Below are positions 24,082-31,488 of a stretch of DNA of 64,000 nucleotides, piece by piece. The stretch's first letter is position 1. Every line of letters starts with the position of its first letter. Made by a program: the position numbers and the translations under genes. The notes under the pieces were generated by a model. It ran no database searches and was not told the DNA's origin. It saw only the letters and a program-made list of their open reading frames with translations. The stretch spans positions 619,670-683,669 of the forward strand of contig FOZN01000003.1 of assembly GCA_900114805.1 (NCBI GenBank), in the 5' to 3' direction. This DNA comes from Agrococcus baldri. Lineage in GTDB: Bacteria > Actinomycetota > Actinomycetes > Actinomycetales > Microbacteriaceae.

Positions 24082-24854
24082 CGTCGGCTCACCGACGGTG
24101 CGGTGCGGAGGCCCTCGAGGCGCGATCGCCACGCGGCCGCACGGGTCGCCGGTGCCACAGCCGGCCCGTCGACCCAGCCGGTCACGGCGCGGATGCCGCG
24201 CAGCGCGTTGGCGAGCCAGACCTCGCAGCCCTCCAGGTCGCCGGGCGCGGCCCGCTCCTGACGCAGCTCGACGCCGTCGATGCGCGCCACCTCGGCGATC
24301 ACCGCTGCCGTGACCGACGGCAGCCGCGCGACATCGGCGGCCGGCACGCACAGCACGCCGTCGCGCCACCACAGCACCGCCGATCGGGTGCTCTCGGCGA
24401 TCAGGCCCGCGCTCAGCAGGATCGGCTCCACGTCGGCGCCCAGGCGCGCCGACTCCTCGGCCTGCAGCTCGCTCAGCGCAGTCAGGTCGGGCCCCTTCCG
24501 CAGCGGCAGCGTGCGCGGGTCGCGGGAGGCGGTCGCGACCGCGACGGTCGTCGTCGCCGGGGGAGCCGGGCGCACGCGCAGCCGGATGCCCTCGGGCGTC
24601 AGATCGAGTCGCGGCGACCAGCGGCCCTCCGCGGGCACCGCTCCCATGGCGTGCCTGGCCGCCGTGAGCGCGTCGAGCCGGTCGCCGCCCGCGTCGGCCA
24701 CGGCATCCGCGAACCGCAGTCGGTGCCGCTCGAAGGCGAGCACTCGGCCGTCGTCGACCAGCCAGGAGTCCGCCGCGAGGGTGCTCGTGACGGGCGTGCC
24801 GGTGAGCGCGAATCGCGGGTGCGCCCACGCGCGCACAGCCCCGGTCCCGCTCAT
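24078..24854 (-). CDS. pabC: Aminodeoxychorismate lyase-like PLP enzyme (class IV aminotransferase fold)
   Basis: Product of 258 aa from ATG 24854. The fold-type IV pattern includes GRVLAFERHRLRFADAV, LPLRKGPDL with Lys120 as candidate PLP lysine, ADVEPILLSAGLIAESTRSAVLWWRDGVLCVPA and a late TAAVIAEVARIDGVEL. The AESTRSAV segment replaces the usual EgtxSNvF motif, so the enzyme is divergent. Its place opposite pabB supports release of pyruvate from 4-amino-4-deoxychorismate to give p-aminobenzoate for folate. A D-amino-acid or branched-chain aminotransferase activity cannot be excluded. Confidence 0.75.
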   Translation of the reverse strand: MSGTGAVRAWAHPRFALTGTPVTSTLAADSWLVDDGRVLAFERHRLRFADAVADAGGDRLDALTAARHAMGAVPAEGRWSPRLDLTPEGIRLRVRPAPPATTTVAVATASRDPRTLPLRKGPDLTALSELQAEESARLGADVEPILLSAGLIAESTRSAVLWWRDGVLCVPAADVARLPSVTAAVIAEVARIDGVELRQERAAPGDLEGCEVWLANALRGIRAVTGWVDGPAVAPATRAAAWRSRLEGLRTAPSVSRR

Positions 24855-24869
24855 AGGATCGACCCTATG
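24852..24869. promoter_or_regulatory. Symmetric divergent promoter giving two leaderless starts
   Basis: CATAGGATCGACCCTATG joins the pabC-like ATG (24854, minus) to the pabB ATG (24867, plus). TAGGAT (24854-24859, plus) and TAGGGT (24867-24862, minus) each stand 7 nt from the opposite start codon, so each gene's -10 box includes part of the other gene's start codon. Neither has room for a Shine-Dalgarno. Confidence 0.65.
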
Positions 24870-26168
24870 CCCGCGACCACTGCGCCGCTTCTGCCGCACC
24901 TCGGCGCGCGCTGGGCGCGCTCGGTGACGACGACGCCCGAGGCGGCGTTCGCGGCGCTCGAGGCGGCGGGCGGTGACGTCGTCTGGCTCGACTCCTCCTC
25001 GGCCGGCACGCATCTGCTCGGCACCGGCGCGCACGTGCTGGTCGTGCGTGAGGGGCGGGCGACGCTCGACGGCGAGCCGGTGGACGGCGACGCGGTCGCG
25101 GCGCTCGAGGCTGCGCGTGCCGCGCACCCGGGCGCGTGGGTCGGCTGGCTCGGCTACGAGGCGGGCGTGCGGATGCTCGGGGTCGACCCGGGCGCGGATC
25201 GCGCGGGGGCGGGCCGGTTCCCCGAGGCCGCCTGGCTGCTGCTCGACCGCTGGGTGGTGCTCGACGGGGCCGAGGCGCAGCTGCAGTCGCGCGACGGCCA
25301 CCCGTGGGCGCTGCCGGTCGCGCCGGTGCGGCTGCCACCGATGTCGACGGTCGACGCGGCGCAGCTGCGCTGGCGCGACGACGACGCCGCCTACGCCGCG
25401 AAGGTGGAGCGCTGCCGCGAGCACATCCGTGAGGGAGACTCCTACGTGCTCTGCCTGACGACGGGCATCGAGGCGCCGCCGATCGATGCGATCGCGACCC
25501 ACGCGCGGCTCCGCTCGGCCAGCCCGGTGCACCATGGAGGGCTGCTGCGCATCGCAGGCGTGACCGTCTCGAGCGCGAGCCCCGAGACGTTCCTGCGCGT
25601 CGAGGCCGGCGTCGCCACCACGCGCCCCATCAAGGGCACCCGCCGACGCGGGGCGGAGGACGACGCCGCGCTCGCCCTCGAGCTGTACGAGAGCGAGAAG
25701 GAGCGCGCGGAGAACGTCATGATCGTCGACCTGTGCCGCAACGACCTGCAGCGGGTGTGCGCGCCGGGCACCGTCGAGGTGACGAGCCTGCTGCGCGTCG
25801 AGACCTACCCGACGGTGCACCAGCTGGTCTCGACGGTGCGGGGCCGGCTGCTGCCGGGCTTCGGGCCGCTCGACGCGGTGCGGGCGCTGTTCCCGGCGGG
25901 CTCGATGACGGGCGCGCCCAAGCGCCGCACGGTCGAGCTGCTGCAGGCGCTGGAGGGCGAGCCGCGCGGGGTGTACGCCGGATGCTTCGGGCTGGTGGCG
26001 GGGGAGCGGTGCCAGCTGGCGATGGTCATCCGGAGCGTCGTCGCCGACGAGCACGGCACGCACATCGGTGTCGGCGGCGGCGTGACAGCGCTGTCGGAGC
26101 CGGCGTTCGAGGTGGAGGAGCTGCACGTGAAGGCGGCGGCACTGCTGGCGTCGCTCGTGCCCGCGTAG
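24867..26168 (+). CDS. pabB: Aminodeoxychorismate synthase component I
   Basis: Product of 433 aa of the chorismate-binding family (PabB/TrpE). The C-terminal catalytic core has the usual blocks: AYAAKVERCREHIREGDSYVLCLT, VSSASPETFLRVE, TRPIKGTRRRG, ENVMIVDLCRNDLQRVC, YPTVHQLVSTVRG, FPAGSMTGAPKRRTVELL and GVGGGVTALSEP. With a glutamine amidotransferase (PabA, not in view) it makes 4-amino-4-deoxychorismate from chorismate. The short N-terminus and pairing with a PabC-like enzyme favour PabB over anthranilate synthase. Confidence 0.88.
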   Translation: MPATTAPLLPHLGARWARSVTTTPEAAFAALEAAGGDVVWLDSSSAGTHLLGTGAHVLVVREGRATLDGEPVDGDAVAALEAARAAHPGAWVGWLGYEAGVRMLGVDPGADRAGAGRFPEAAWLLLDRWVVLDGAEAQLQSRDGHPWALPVAPVRLPPMSTVDAAQLRWRDDDAAYAAKVERCREHIREGDSYVLCLTTGIEAPPIDAIATHARLRSASPVHHGGLLRIAGVTVSSASPETFLRVEAGVATTRPIKGTRRRGAEDDAALALELYESEKERAENVMIVDLCRNDLQRVCAPGTVEVTSLLRVETYPTVHQLVSTVRGRLLPGFGPLDAVRALFPAGSMTGAPKRRTVELLQALEGEPRGVYAGCFGLVAGERCQLAMVIRSVVADEHGTHIGVGGGVTALSEPAFEVEELHVKAAALLASLVPA

Positions 26169-26179
26169 CGAGCGTCCGC

Positions 26180-26563
26180 TCAGCCGCCGTCCGGCGCGGG
26201 CTTCGCCTGCCCTGCCTGCGCCTGTCCTGCCTCGGCCCGGTGCGCCAGCCGCTCGAGCCGCTGCTCCCATCCGCGCCCGATCGCGTCCAGCCGATCGGCC
26301 AGCGCGCTCAGCCTCGCGCCGATCGCGCGGTGCCGTACCGAGCGGCCCTCCCGCACGGCGTCGACCAGGCCGGCCGCCTCGAGCACGGCGAGGTGCTTCG
26401 CGATCGCCTGGCGCGACACGGGCAGCTCGGTCGCGAGCTCGCTGGCCGAGCGCGGCCGGCTGCCGAGCAGCTCGAGGATGCGCCAGCGGGTGTCGTCGGC
26501 GAGCGCCGACAGCTGCGCGGTCGGCGCGATGCCGCCCGCCGGTCCCGCCGCAGCGCCCGTCAT
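26180..26563 (-). CDS. ArsR-family winged-helix regulator
   Basis: Product of 127 aa from ATG 26563, overlapping the SRPBCC stop (ATGA). The ArsR winged helix is clear: AQLSALADDTRWRILELLGSRPRSASELATELPVSRQAIAKHLAVLEAAGLVDAVREGRSVRHRAI. No Cys pair of metal-sensing ArsR members is present, as usual for the type paired with SRPBCC/AHSA1 proteins. The C-terminus is low-complexity (AQAGQAKPAPDGG). It probably represses its own operon through the palindromes at 27509-27572. Confidence 0.93.
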   Translation of the reverse strand: MTGAAAGPAGGIAPTAQLSALADDTRWRILELLGSRPRSASELATELPVSRQAIAKHLAVLEAAGLVDAVREGRSVRHRAIGARLSALADRLDAIGRGWEQRLERLAHRAEAGQAQAGQAKPAPDGG

Positions 26564-27486
26564 GCCGCCACCGCGAGCACGTGGCGCCGGAGGCCGTCGA
26601 GCACGATCTCCCAACCGCCGCCGTTGCCCTGCATGCGCTCGTCGCGCTCGGCCGCAGGAACCCGCATCCACCCCGACTCGACCACGGTGACGCGGGTGCC
26701 GCCGTGCTCGGTCGTCTCGAGGTCGAAGCGCACGTCGCAGGCCTCCGGCCCCGGCTCGGCCTCGCCGAAGGCGCCCCAGCGGAACGCGAAGGTCTCGGCC
26801 TCGCGCAGGATGCGGATCGCGACCGGCCAGCGCTGCCCCTCGTGCTCGAACGTGCCGGTGACGCCCTCGCGCATGCCGCCGGGGAATACCGCGGGATGGC
26901 CCCACCATGTCTCGATGGACGCGGGATCGGTGAGGTGCCGCCAGACGCGCTGCTTCGGCGCCGCGATGTCGAGCGTGCGCGTGATGGTGCCGGCTGCGGG
27001 GTCGACGATCGACGGCGTCCAGCGACGGGCGAGGAGCGCGACGAAGTCGTCGAGCTCCTCGGTCCAGCCCTGCCGGTTGTCCTCGAGCGCGGCACGGCCG
27101 GCGGCCTCGTCGCCGAGGTGCTCGAAGCCGGTCTCGACCACCGTCAGCCGCGTGAGGTCACCGTCGCGCTGGAGGCTGAAGGCCGCGAGCGTGCTGTTGT
27201 CCTCGCGGATCGGCTGACCGGGCGCGCCCCAGCGGAAGGCGAAGGCGTGCGGCGGCTCCCAGCGCTCCACGACCGCGGGGAAGTCGCCGTGCGCCTCCCA
27301 GCCGAAGCTGCCCTCAGCGCCCTCGCGCATGCCGCCGGGGAACTCGGCCCGCTGCCCGAACCACTCGGCGAGCTCGCGCGGGTCGGTCAGCGTCTCCCAC
27401 ACGACGTCGATCGGTGCGCGCACCTCGATCGTGCGGGTCACGCGCATCGCCGCCTCGTCGGTCGTCGCCGCTGACTCGTGGGCCAT
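26560..27486 (-). CDS. Tandem SRPBCC (AHSA1-type) domain protein
   Basis: Product of 308 aa from ATG 27486, chosen for the GGAGG upstream; ATG 27513 would add 9 residues. Two START/Bet v 1-like domains of the AHSA1 type follow each other: RTIEVRAPIDVVWETLTDPRELAEWFG (about 15-155) and RTLDIAAPKQRVWRHLTDPASIETWWG (about 165-305). Both share PGGMREG and a late VTVVESG-type strand, so the protein arose by internal duplication. Such domains bind hydrophobic ligands or chaperone clients; the role here is unknown. First gene of the ArsR operon. Confidence 0.9.
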   Translation of the reverse strand: MAHESAATTDEAAMRVTRTIEVRAPIDVVWETLTDPRELAEWFGQRAEFPGGMREGAEGSFGWEAHGDFPAVVERWEPPHAFAFRWGAPGQPIREDNSTLAAFSLQRDGDLTRLTVVETGFEHLGDEAAGRAALEDNRQGWTEELDDFVALLARRWTPSIVDPAAGTITRTLDIAAPKQRVWRHLTDPASIETWWGHPAVFPGGMREGVTGTFEHEGQRWPVAIRILREAETFAFRWGAFGEAEPGPEACDVRFDLETTEHGGTRVTVVESGWMRVPAAERDERMQGNGGGWEIVLDGLRRHVLAVAA

Positions 27487-27508
27487 GGTCGCCTCCTGCT
27501 CGCCTGAC

Positions 27509-27572
27509 TGCAACCGCCCGGTTGCACATGCAGGCTAGGTCGTGACCACGAATTGCGCAACCCTAGGGTTGC
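27509..27572 (-). promoter_or_regulatory. Promoter of SRPBCC-arsR operon with two palindromic operators
   Basis: TGCAACCGCCCGGTTGCA (27509-27526) and GCAACCCTAGGGTTGC (27557-27572) are perfect dyads sharing GCAACC/GGTTGC arms, centres 47 bp apart. On the minus strand TTGCGC (27560-27555) and TAGCCT (27537-27532) form a -35/-10 pair with 17-bp spacing, so one operator covers the -35 and the other the start region. ArsR autoregulation is the natural reading (inference). Confidence 0.65.
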
Positions 27573-27584
27573 ATGTTGGACGGA

Positions 27585-28055
27585 TCAGCCGCCGAGCGAC
27601 TCGGCCAGCTCCACCAGTTCGTCGAGCTCGACCGTCCAGCCCGCTGCGAGCGCGCGCAGCGCCTCCCGCTTGGTGGCGTCGTCGCCCTCCAGCGGGAACC
27701 CCGACTCGACCAGGTGCAGCTGGGCGCAGCCGTCGATCTCGCGCAGCGTCATCTCCACTCTCGAGGCGCGGTCCGAGAGGATGCCCTCGGCCCAGTCGAA
27801 GGAGAAGTGCGTCTCGGGCGTGACGTCGCGGATCCGGGCCGCGAGCACGACCTCGCCCGTCCACGCGAACCGGCCCAGCGCATCCGGCACCACCCCATCG
27901 GGGAACGCCGCGATGTCGCCGAGCCACTGCGCGAGCAGGTCGGGTTCGACCAGGCACCGCCACACCGTCGAGACCGGCGCATCGACGGACACGATGCGCG
28001 TCACGCGCGATGCGGGCACGTCGACGGTCGCGGGCGGGTTCTCGAACTCCGGCAC
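27585..28055 (-). CDS. SRPBCC-domain protein
   Basis: Product of 156 aa from GTG 28055 with GAGGAGG upstream. A single AHSA1-type domain: RIVSVDAPVSTVWRCLVEPDLLAQWLGDIAAFPDG, then FSFDWAEGI and AQLHLVESGFPL, with a final amphipathic helix (ALRALAAGWTVELDELVELAESL). It is a third copy of the fold next to the tandem protein, but lies upstream of the operator region, so it has its own promoter. Ligand unknown. Confidence 0.9.
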   Translation of the reverse strand: MPEFENPPATVDVPASRVTRIVSVDAPVSTVWRCLVEPDLLAQWLGDIAAFPDGVVPDALGRFAWTGEVVLAARIRDVTPETHFSFDWAEGILSDRASRVEMTLREIDGCAQLHLVESGFPLEGDDATKREALRALAAGWTVELDELVELAESLGG

Positions 28056-28117
28056 AGACCACCTCCTCGACGTTCCAGCTCGATTCTGGCACGACGCGGC
28101 TGATCAGCACGTCGCCG

Positions 28118-28152
28118 TAGACTGGGGAGCCGGTCAGCCGCCGACGGCTGAC
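28118..28152 (+). promoter_or_regulatory. leuS promoter and leader hairpin
   Basis: TAGACT (28118-28123) is the likely -10 box. The short leader then contains GTCAGCCG-CCGA-CGGCTGAC (28133-28152), a perfect 8-bp stem with a 4-nt loop, ending 17 nt before GTG 28170. It is too short for a T-box; possible roles are transcript stability or translational control. Confidence 0.5.
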
Positions 28153-28169
28153 GCCATCCAGGAGCATCA

Positions 28170-30713
28170 GTGACCGACGAGACCTACGACTTCGCCCGCA
28201 TCCAGCAGCGCTGGCTGCCCGTGTGGGACAGCATCCGTCCCTTCGCGACGGACGACGAGACCGACACGCGCCCGCGCAAGTACGTGCTCGACATGTTCCC
28301 GTACCCCTCCGGCGACCTCCACATGGGCCACGCCGAGTCGTACGCCTACGGCGACGTGCTCGCACGCTACTGGCGCCAGCAGGGCTTCAACGTGCTGCAT
28401 CCGATCGGCTGGGACTCCTTCGGCCTGCCCGCCGAGAACGCGGCCATCAAGCGCGGCGCCGACCCCAAGGCGTGGACCGACGCCAACATCGCCCAGCACA
28501 AGAAGTCGATGCGCCAGTACGCCACCGCCTTCGACTGGGACCGCATCCTGCACACGAGCGACCCCGGCTACTACAAGTGGAACCAGTGGCTCTTCCTCGA
28601 GCTCTACAAGGCGGGCCTCGCCTACCGGAAGCCGTCGAACGTCAACTGGTGCCCCAACGACCAGACGGTGCTGGCGAACGAGCAGGTCGTCGACGGCCGC
28701 TGCGAGCGCTGCGACACCCCGGTGGTGAAGAAGAAGCTCACCCAGTGGTACTTCAAGATCACCGACTACGCCGACCGGCTGCTCGACGACCTGAACCAGC
28801 TCGAGGGCCGCTGGCCCGAGAAGGTGCTGCGCATGCAGCGCAACTGGATCGGCCGCTCCGAGGGCGCAGAGGTCGAGTTCGAGATCGAGGGCCACCCGGG
28901 CACGGTGCCGGTGTTCACCACCCGTCCCGACACGCTCTACGGCGCCACGTTCATGGTGGTGGCGCCCGACTCCGACCTGGCGGCGGAGCTGGCCGCAGGC
29001 GCCGACGCAGAGGTGCGGATGCGGTTCCAGGCCTACCTGGACGAGGTCGGCCGGATGACGGAGATCGACCGGCAGAGCACCGAGCGCGTCAAGACCGGCG
29101 TCGACCTGGGGCGCTTCGCGATCCACCCGCTGACGGGGGAGCGGATGCCCGTGTGGGCCGCCGACTACGTGCTGGCCGACTATGGCCACGGCGCGGTCAT
29201 GGCCGTCCCCGCGCACGACCAGCGCGACCTCGACTTCGCGCGCGTGTTCGACCTGCCCGTGAAGGTGGTCGTCGACACGAACGCGGCTGTGACCGGTGTC
29301 ATGCCGGTCGTGCCGCTCGACGAGCACGGCAACGCCGTGCTGCCCGACGACCTGCCGGCGCTCGACCCCAAGAGCACCGGTGAGGCGCTCACGGGCGACG
29401 GCCGCATGATCAACTCCGGCGAGCTCGACGGCCTGTCGAAGCAGCACGCGATCGGCCGCATGGTGCAGCTGCTCGAGGCCCGCGGCACCGGCCGCGCCGC
29501 GAAGTCGTACCGGCTGCGCGACTGGCTCGTCAGCCGGCAGCGCTACTGGGGCACGCCCATCCCGATCATCTACACGGCCGACGGCCAGGAGGTGCCGGTG
29601 CCGTTCGAGCAGCTGCCCGTCACGCTGCCCGACTCGGCCGGCCTCGATCTCACGCCCAAGGGCACCAGCCCGCTCGGTGCCGCCGAGGACTGGGTGAATG
29701 TGGCATCGCCCATCGACGGCAGCCCCGCCAGGCGCGACGCCGACACGATGGACACGTTCGTCGACTCGTCCTGGTACTTCCTGCGCTTCCTGTCGCCGAA
29801 CGATGACACGCAGGCCTTCGACCGCAAGCAGGTCGAGCGCTGGGCGCCGGTCGACCGCTACGTCGGCGGCGTCGAGCACGCCATCCTGCACCTGCTCTAC
29901 GCGCGGTTCATCACGAAGGTGCTCTTCGACCTCGGCCACGTGTCCTTCAGCGAACCGTTCGAGTCGCTGCTGAACCAGGGCATGGTCATCCTCGACGGCG
30001 CGAAGATGTCGAAGTCGAAGGGCAACCTCGTCACGCTGTCGGAGGAGCTCGAGCAGTTCGGTGTCGACGCGGTGCGCCTGGCGATGTCGTTCGCCGGCCC
30101 GCCCGAGGACGACATCGACTGGAAGGACGTCTCGCCGACCGGCGCGCAGAAGTTCCTGGCCCGCGCCTGGCGGCTCTCGCGCGAGCAGCTGGCCGAGCCC
30201 GGCACCGACCCGAAGCCGGGCGACCGCGCCCTGCGGCGCGAGACGCACAGGTTCCTGGCGGATGCGCCGGGTCTCATCGAGGGATTGAAGTTCAACGTGG
30301 CCGTGGCGCGGCTGATGGAGCTGACCAACGCGACCCGCAAGGCGGTCGACTCCGGCCCGGGCGCGGCCGACCCGGCGGTGCGGGAGGCGGTCGAGACGAT
30401 CGCCCTGGGCCTGTCGCTGTTCGCCCCGTACACGGCGGAGGAGATGTGGGCGAACCTCGGCCACGAGCCCTCGGTCGCGAACGCCGGCTGGCAGGAGGCC
30501 GACCGGTCGCTGCTGGTCGAGCAGAGCGTCACGGCCGTGGTACAGGTCAACGGCAAGGTGCGCGACCGGCTCGAGGTGTCCGCCGACATCAACGACGCCG
30601 ACCTCGAGACGCTCGCGCGCGAGCTGCCGGGCGTCGCCCGCGCGATCGGCGACGCGACGATCCGCAAGGCGATCGTGCGCGCGCCGAAGCTCGTGAACTT
30701 CGTCATCGGCTAG
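28170..30713 (+). CDS. leuS: Leucyl-tRNA synthetase
   Basis: Product of 847 aa, class I synthetase. HIGH motif is HMGH (51-54) in [19 protein letters not shown] is at 612-616 (KMSKSKGN). The CP1 editing domain (about 220-410) includes the Thr-rich [12 protein letters not shown] and GTGAVM-like [14 protein letters not shown]. The zinc-binding region (CERCDTPV) lies before it and the anticodon-binding and C-terminal domain end in [15 protein letters not shown]. It charges tRNA-Leu. GTG start with GGAGC upstream. Confidence 0.97.
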   Translation: MTDETYDFARIQQRWLPVWDSIRPFATDDETDTRPRKYVLDMFPYPSGDLHMGHAESYAYGDVLARYWRQQGFNVLHPIGWDSFGLPAENAAIKRGADPKAWTDANIAQHKKSMRQYATAFDWDRILHTSDPGYYKWNQWLFLELYKAGLAYRKPSNVNWCPNDQTVLANEQVVDGRCERCDTPVVKKKLTQWYFKITDYADRLLDDLNQLEGRWPEKVLRMQRNWIGRSEGAEVEFEIEGHPGTVPVFTTRPDTLYGATFMVVAPDSDLAAELAAGADAEVRMRFQAYLDEVGRMTEIDRQSTERVKTGVDLGRFAIHPLTGERMPVWAADYVLADYGHGAVMAVPAHDQRDLDFARVFDLPVKVVVDTNAAVTGVMPVVPLDEHGNAVLPDDLPALDPKSTGEALTGDGRMINSGELDGLSKQHAIGRMVQLLEARGTGRAAKSYRLRDWLVSRQRYWGTPIPIIYTADGQEVPVPFEQLPVTLPDSAGLDLTPKGTSPLGAAEDWVNVASPIDGSPARRDADTMDTFVDSSWYFLRFLSPNDDTQAFDRKQVERWAPVDRYVGGVEHAILHLLYARFITKVLFDLGHVSFSEPFESLLNQGMVILDGAKMSKSKGNLVTLSEELEQFGVDAVRLAMSFAGPPEDDIDWKDVSPTGAQKFLARAWRLSREQLAEPGTDPKPGDRALRRETHRFLADAPGLIEGLKFNVAVARLMELTNATRKAVDSGPGAADPAVREAVETIALGLSLFAPYTAEEMWANLGHEPSVANAGWQEADRSLLVEQSVTAVVQVNGKVRDRLEVSADINDADLETLARELPGVARAIGDATIRKAIVRAPKLVNFVIG

Positions 30714-30770
30714 CCGCCCTCCCTCCCTGAGCCGCTCCGCGCCGCTGGTGCCGAGCGTGTCGAAGGGCGG
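30714..30770. repeat. REP-like intergenic element
   Basis: CCGCCCT (30714-30720) and AGGGCGG (30764-30770) are inverted arms; between them lies GAGCGTGTCGAAGGGCG, which resembles the CCCTGAGC-TGTCGAAGGG type repeat scattered in many actinobacterial genomes. It follows leuS directly and could act as its terminator. Other copies were not found in the window. Confidence 0.4.
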
Positions 30771-30824
30771 CGACACCCTCCACAGGTGCGCCGAGAGCGT
30801 CTGCGCGCCCCGACCCATCCGCTC

Positions 30825-30830
30825 TACCGT
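30825..30830 (+). promoter_or_regulatory. -10 box, leaderless start of comEA
   Basis: TACCGT, 6 nt, then ATG 30837; no ribosome site upstream. Confidence 0.5.
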
Positions 30831-30836
30831 GCCCGG

Positions 30837-31400
30837 ATGGCCGGAACGGATGCGCGCTGGCGGCTGAGCGCGGGGGCCGCGGTGCTGCTGGTGCTCGGCG
30901 CCGTCGCTGGCGGTGTGGCGCAGCGCATGGTGGCGGACGCGCAGCCCGCCGCGGTGCTGCCGGCACCGGTCGCCACCGCGACGGCCGAGCTGGTGGTCGA
31001 CGTGCAGGGCGCGGTCGCCGAGCCGGGCGTCTACCGGCTGCCGGAGGGCTCGCGGGTGCTCGACGCGCTCGCGCGCGCGGGTGGCACGGACGAGGAGGCC
31101 GCACCGGGCGCGCTGAACCTCGCCCGGCCGCTGGCCGACGGCGAGCAGCTGATCGTGCCGACCGTCGAGGAGCAGGCCGAGGTCGCGCAGGCGAGCCCCG
31201 AGGAGGGCGGTCCGGTCTCCCTCAACCGCAGCGATGCGGCGGCGCTCGAGACGCTGCCCGGCGTCGGCCCTTCGCTGGCCGGCGCGATCATCGCCCACCG
31301 CGACGAGCACGGACCCTTCACCGACATCGCTCAGCTCGATGACGTCGCCGGCATCGGTCCGGCGACGCTCGAGCGGCTGACGCCGCTGGTGACGCTGTGA
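30837..31400 (+). CDS. comEA: ComEA-like DNA-binding competence protein
   Basis: Product of 187 aa. An N-terminal membrane anchor (about 10-29) precedes an SLBB-type domain (VVDVQGAVAEPGVYRLPEGSRVLDALARAGG) and a C-terminal helix-hairpin-helix (VSLNRSDAAALETLPGVGPSLAGAIIAHRDEHGPFTDIAQLDDVAGIGPATLERL) that binds double-stranded DNA. ComEA captures DNA at the outer face of the membrane and passes it to ComEC, encoded next. Transformation in this lineage is not established. The start is a leaderless ATG. Confidence 0.93.
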   Translation: MAGTDARWRLSAGAAVLLVLGAVAGGVAQRMVADAQPAAVLPAPVATATAELVVDVQGAVAEPGVYRLPEGSRVLDALARAGGTDEEAAPGALNLARPLADGEQLIVPTVEEQAEVAQASPEEGGPVSLNRSDAAALETLPGVGPSLAGAIIAHRDEHGPFTDIAQLDDVAGIGPATLERLTPLVTL

Positions 31401-31488
31401 GCGCGGCTTCCGACGCGGCCCTGCCGAACGCATCCCTCGCGTGGCGCGCAGCGCTCGTGCGCGAAGCCCAGCACAGCGGTGGGCGCTG

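Noticed and set aside
28118..28169. T-box riboswitch upstream of leuS
   Set aside because: The leader is about 40 nt with one short stem; there is no room for specifier loop and T-box sequence.
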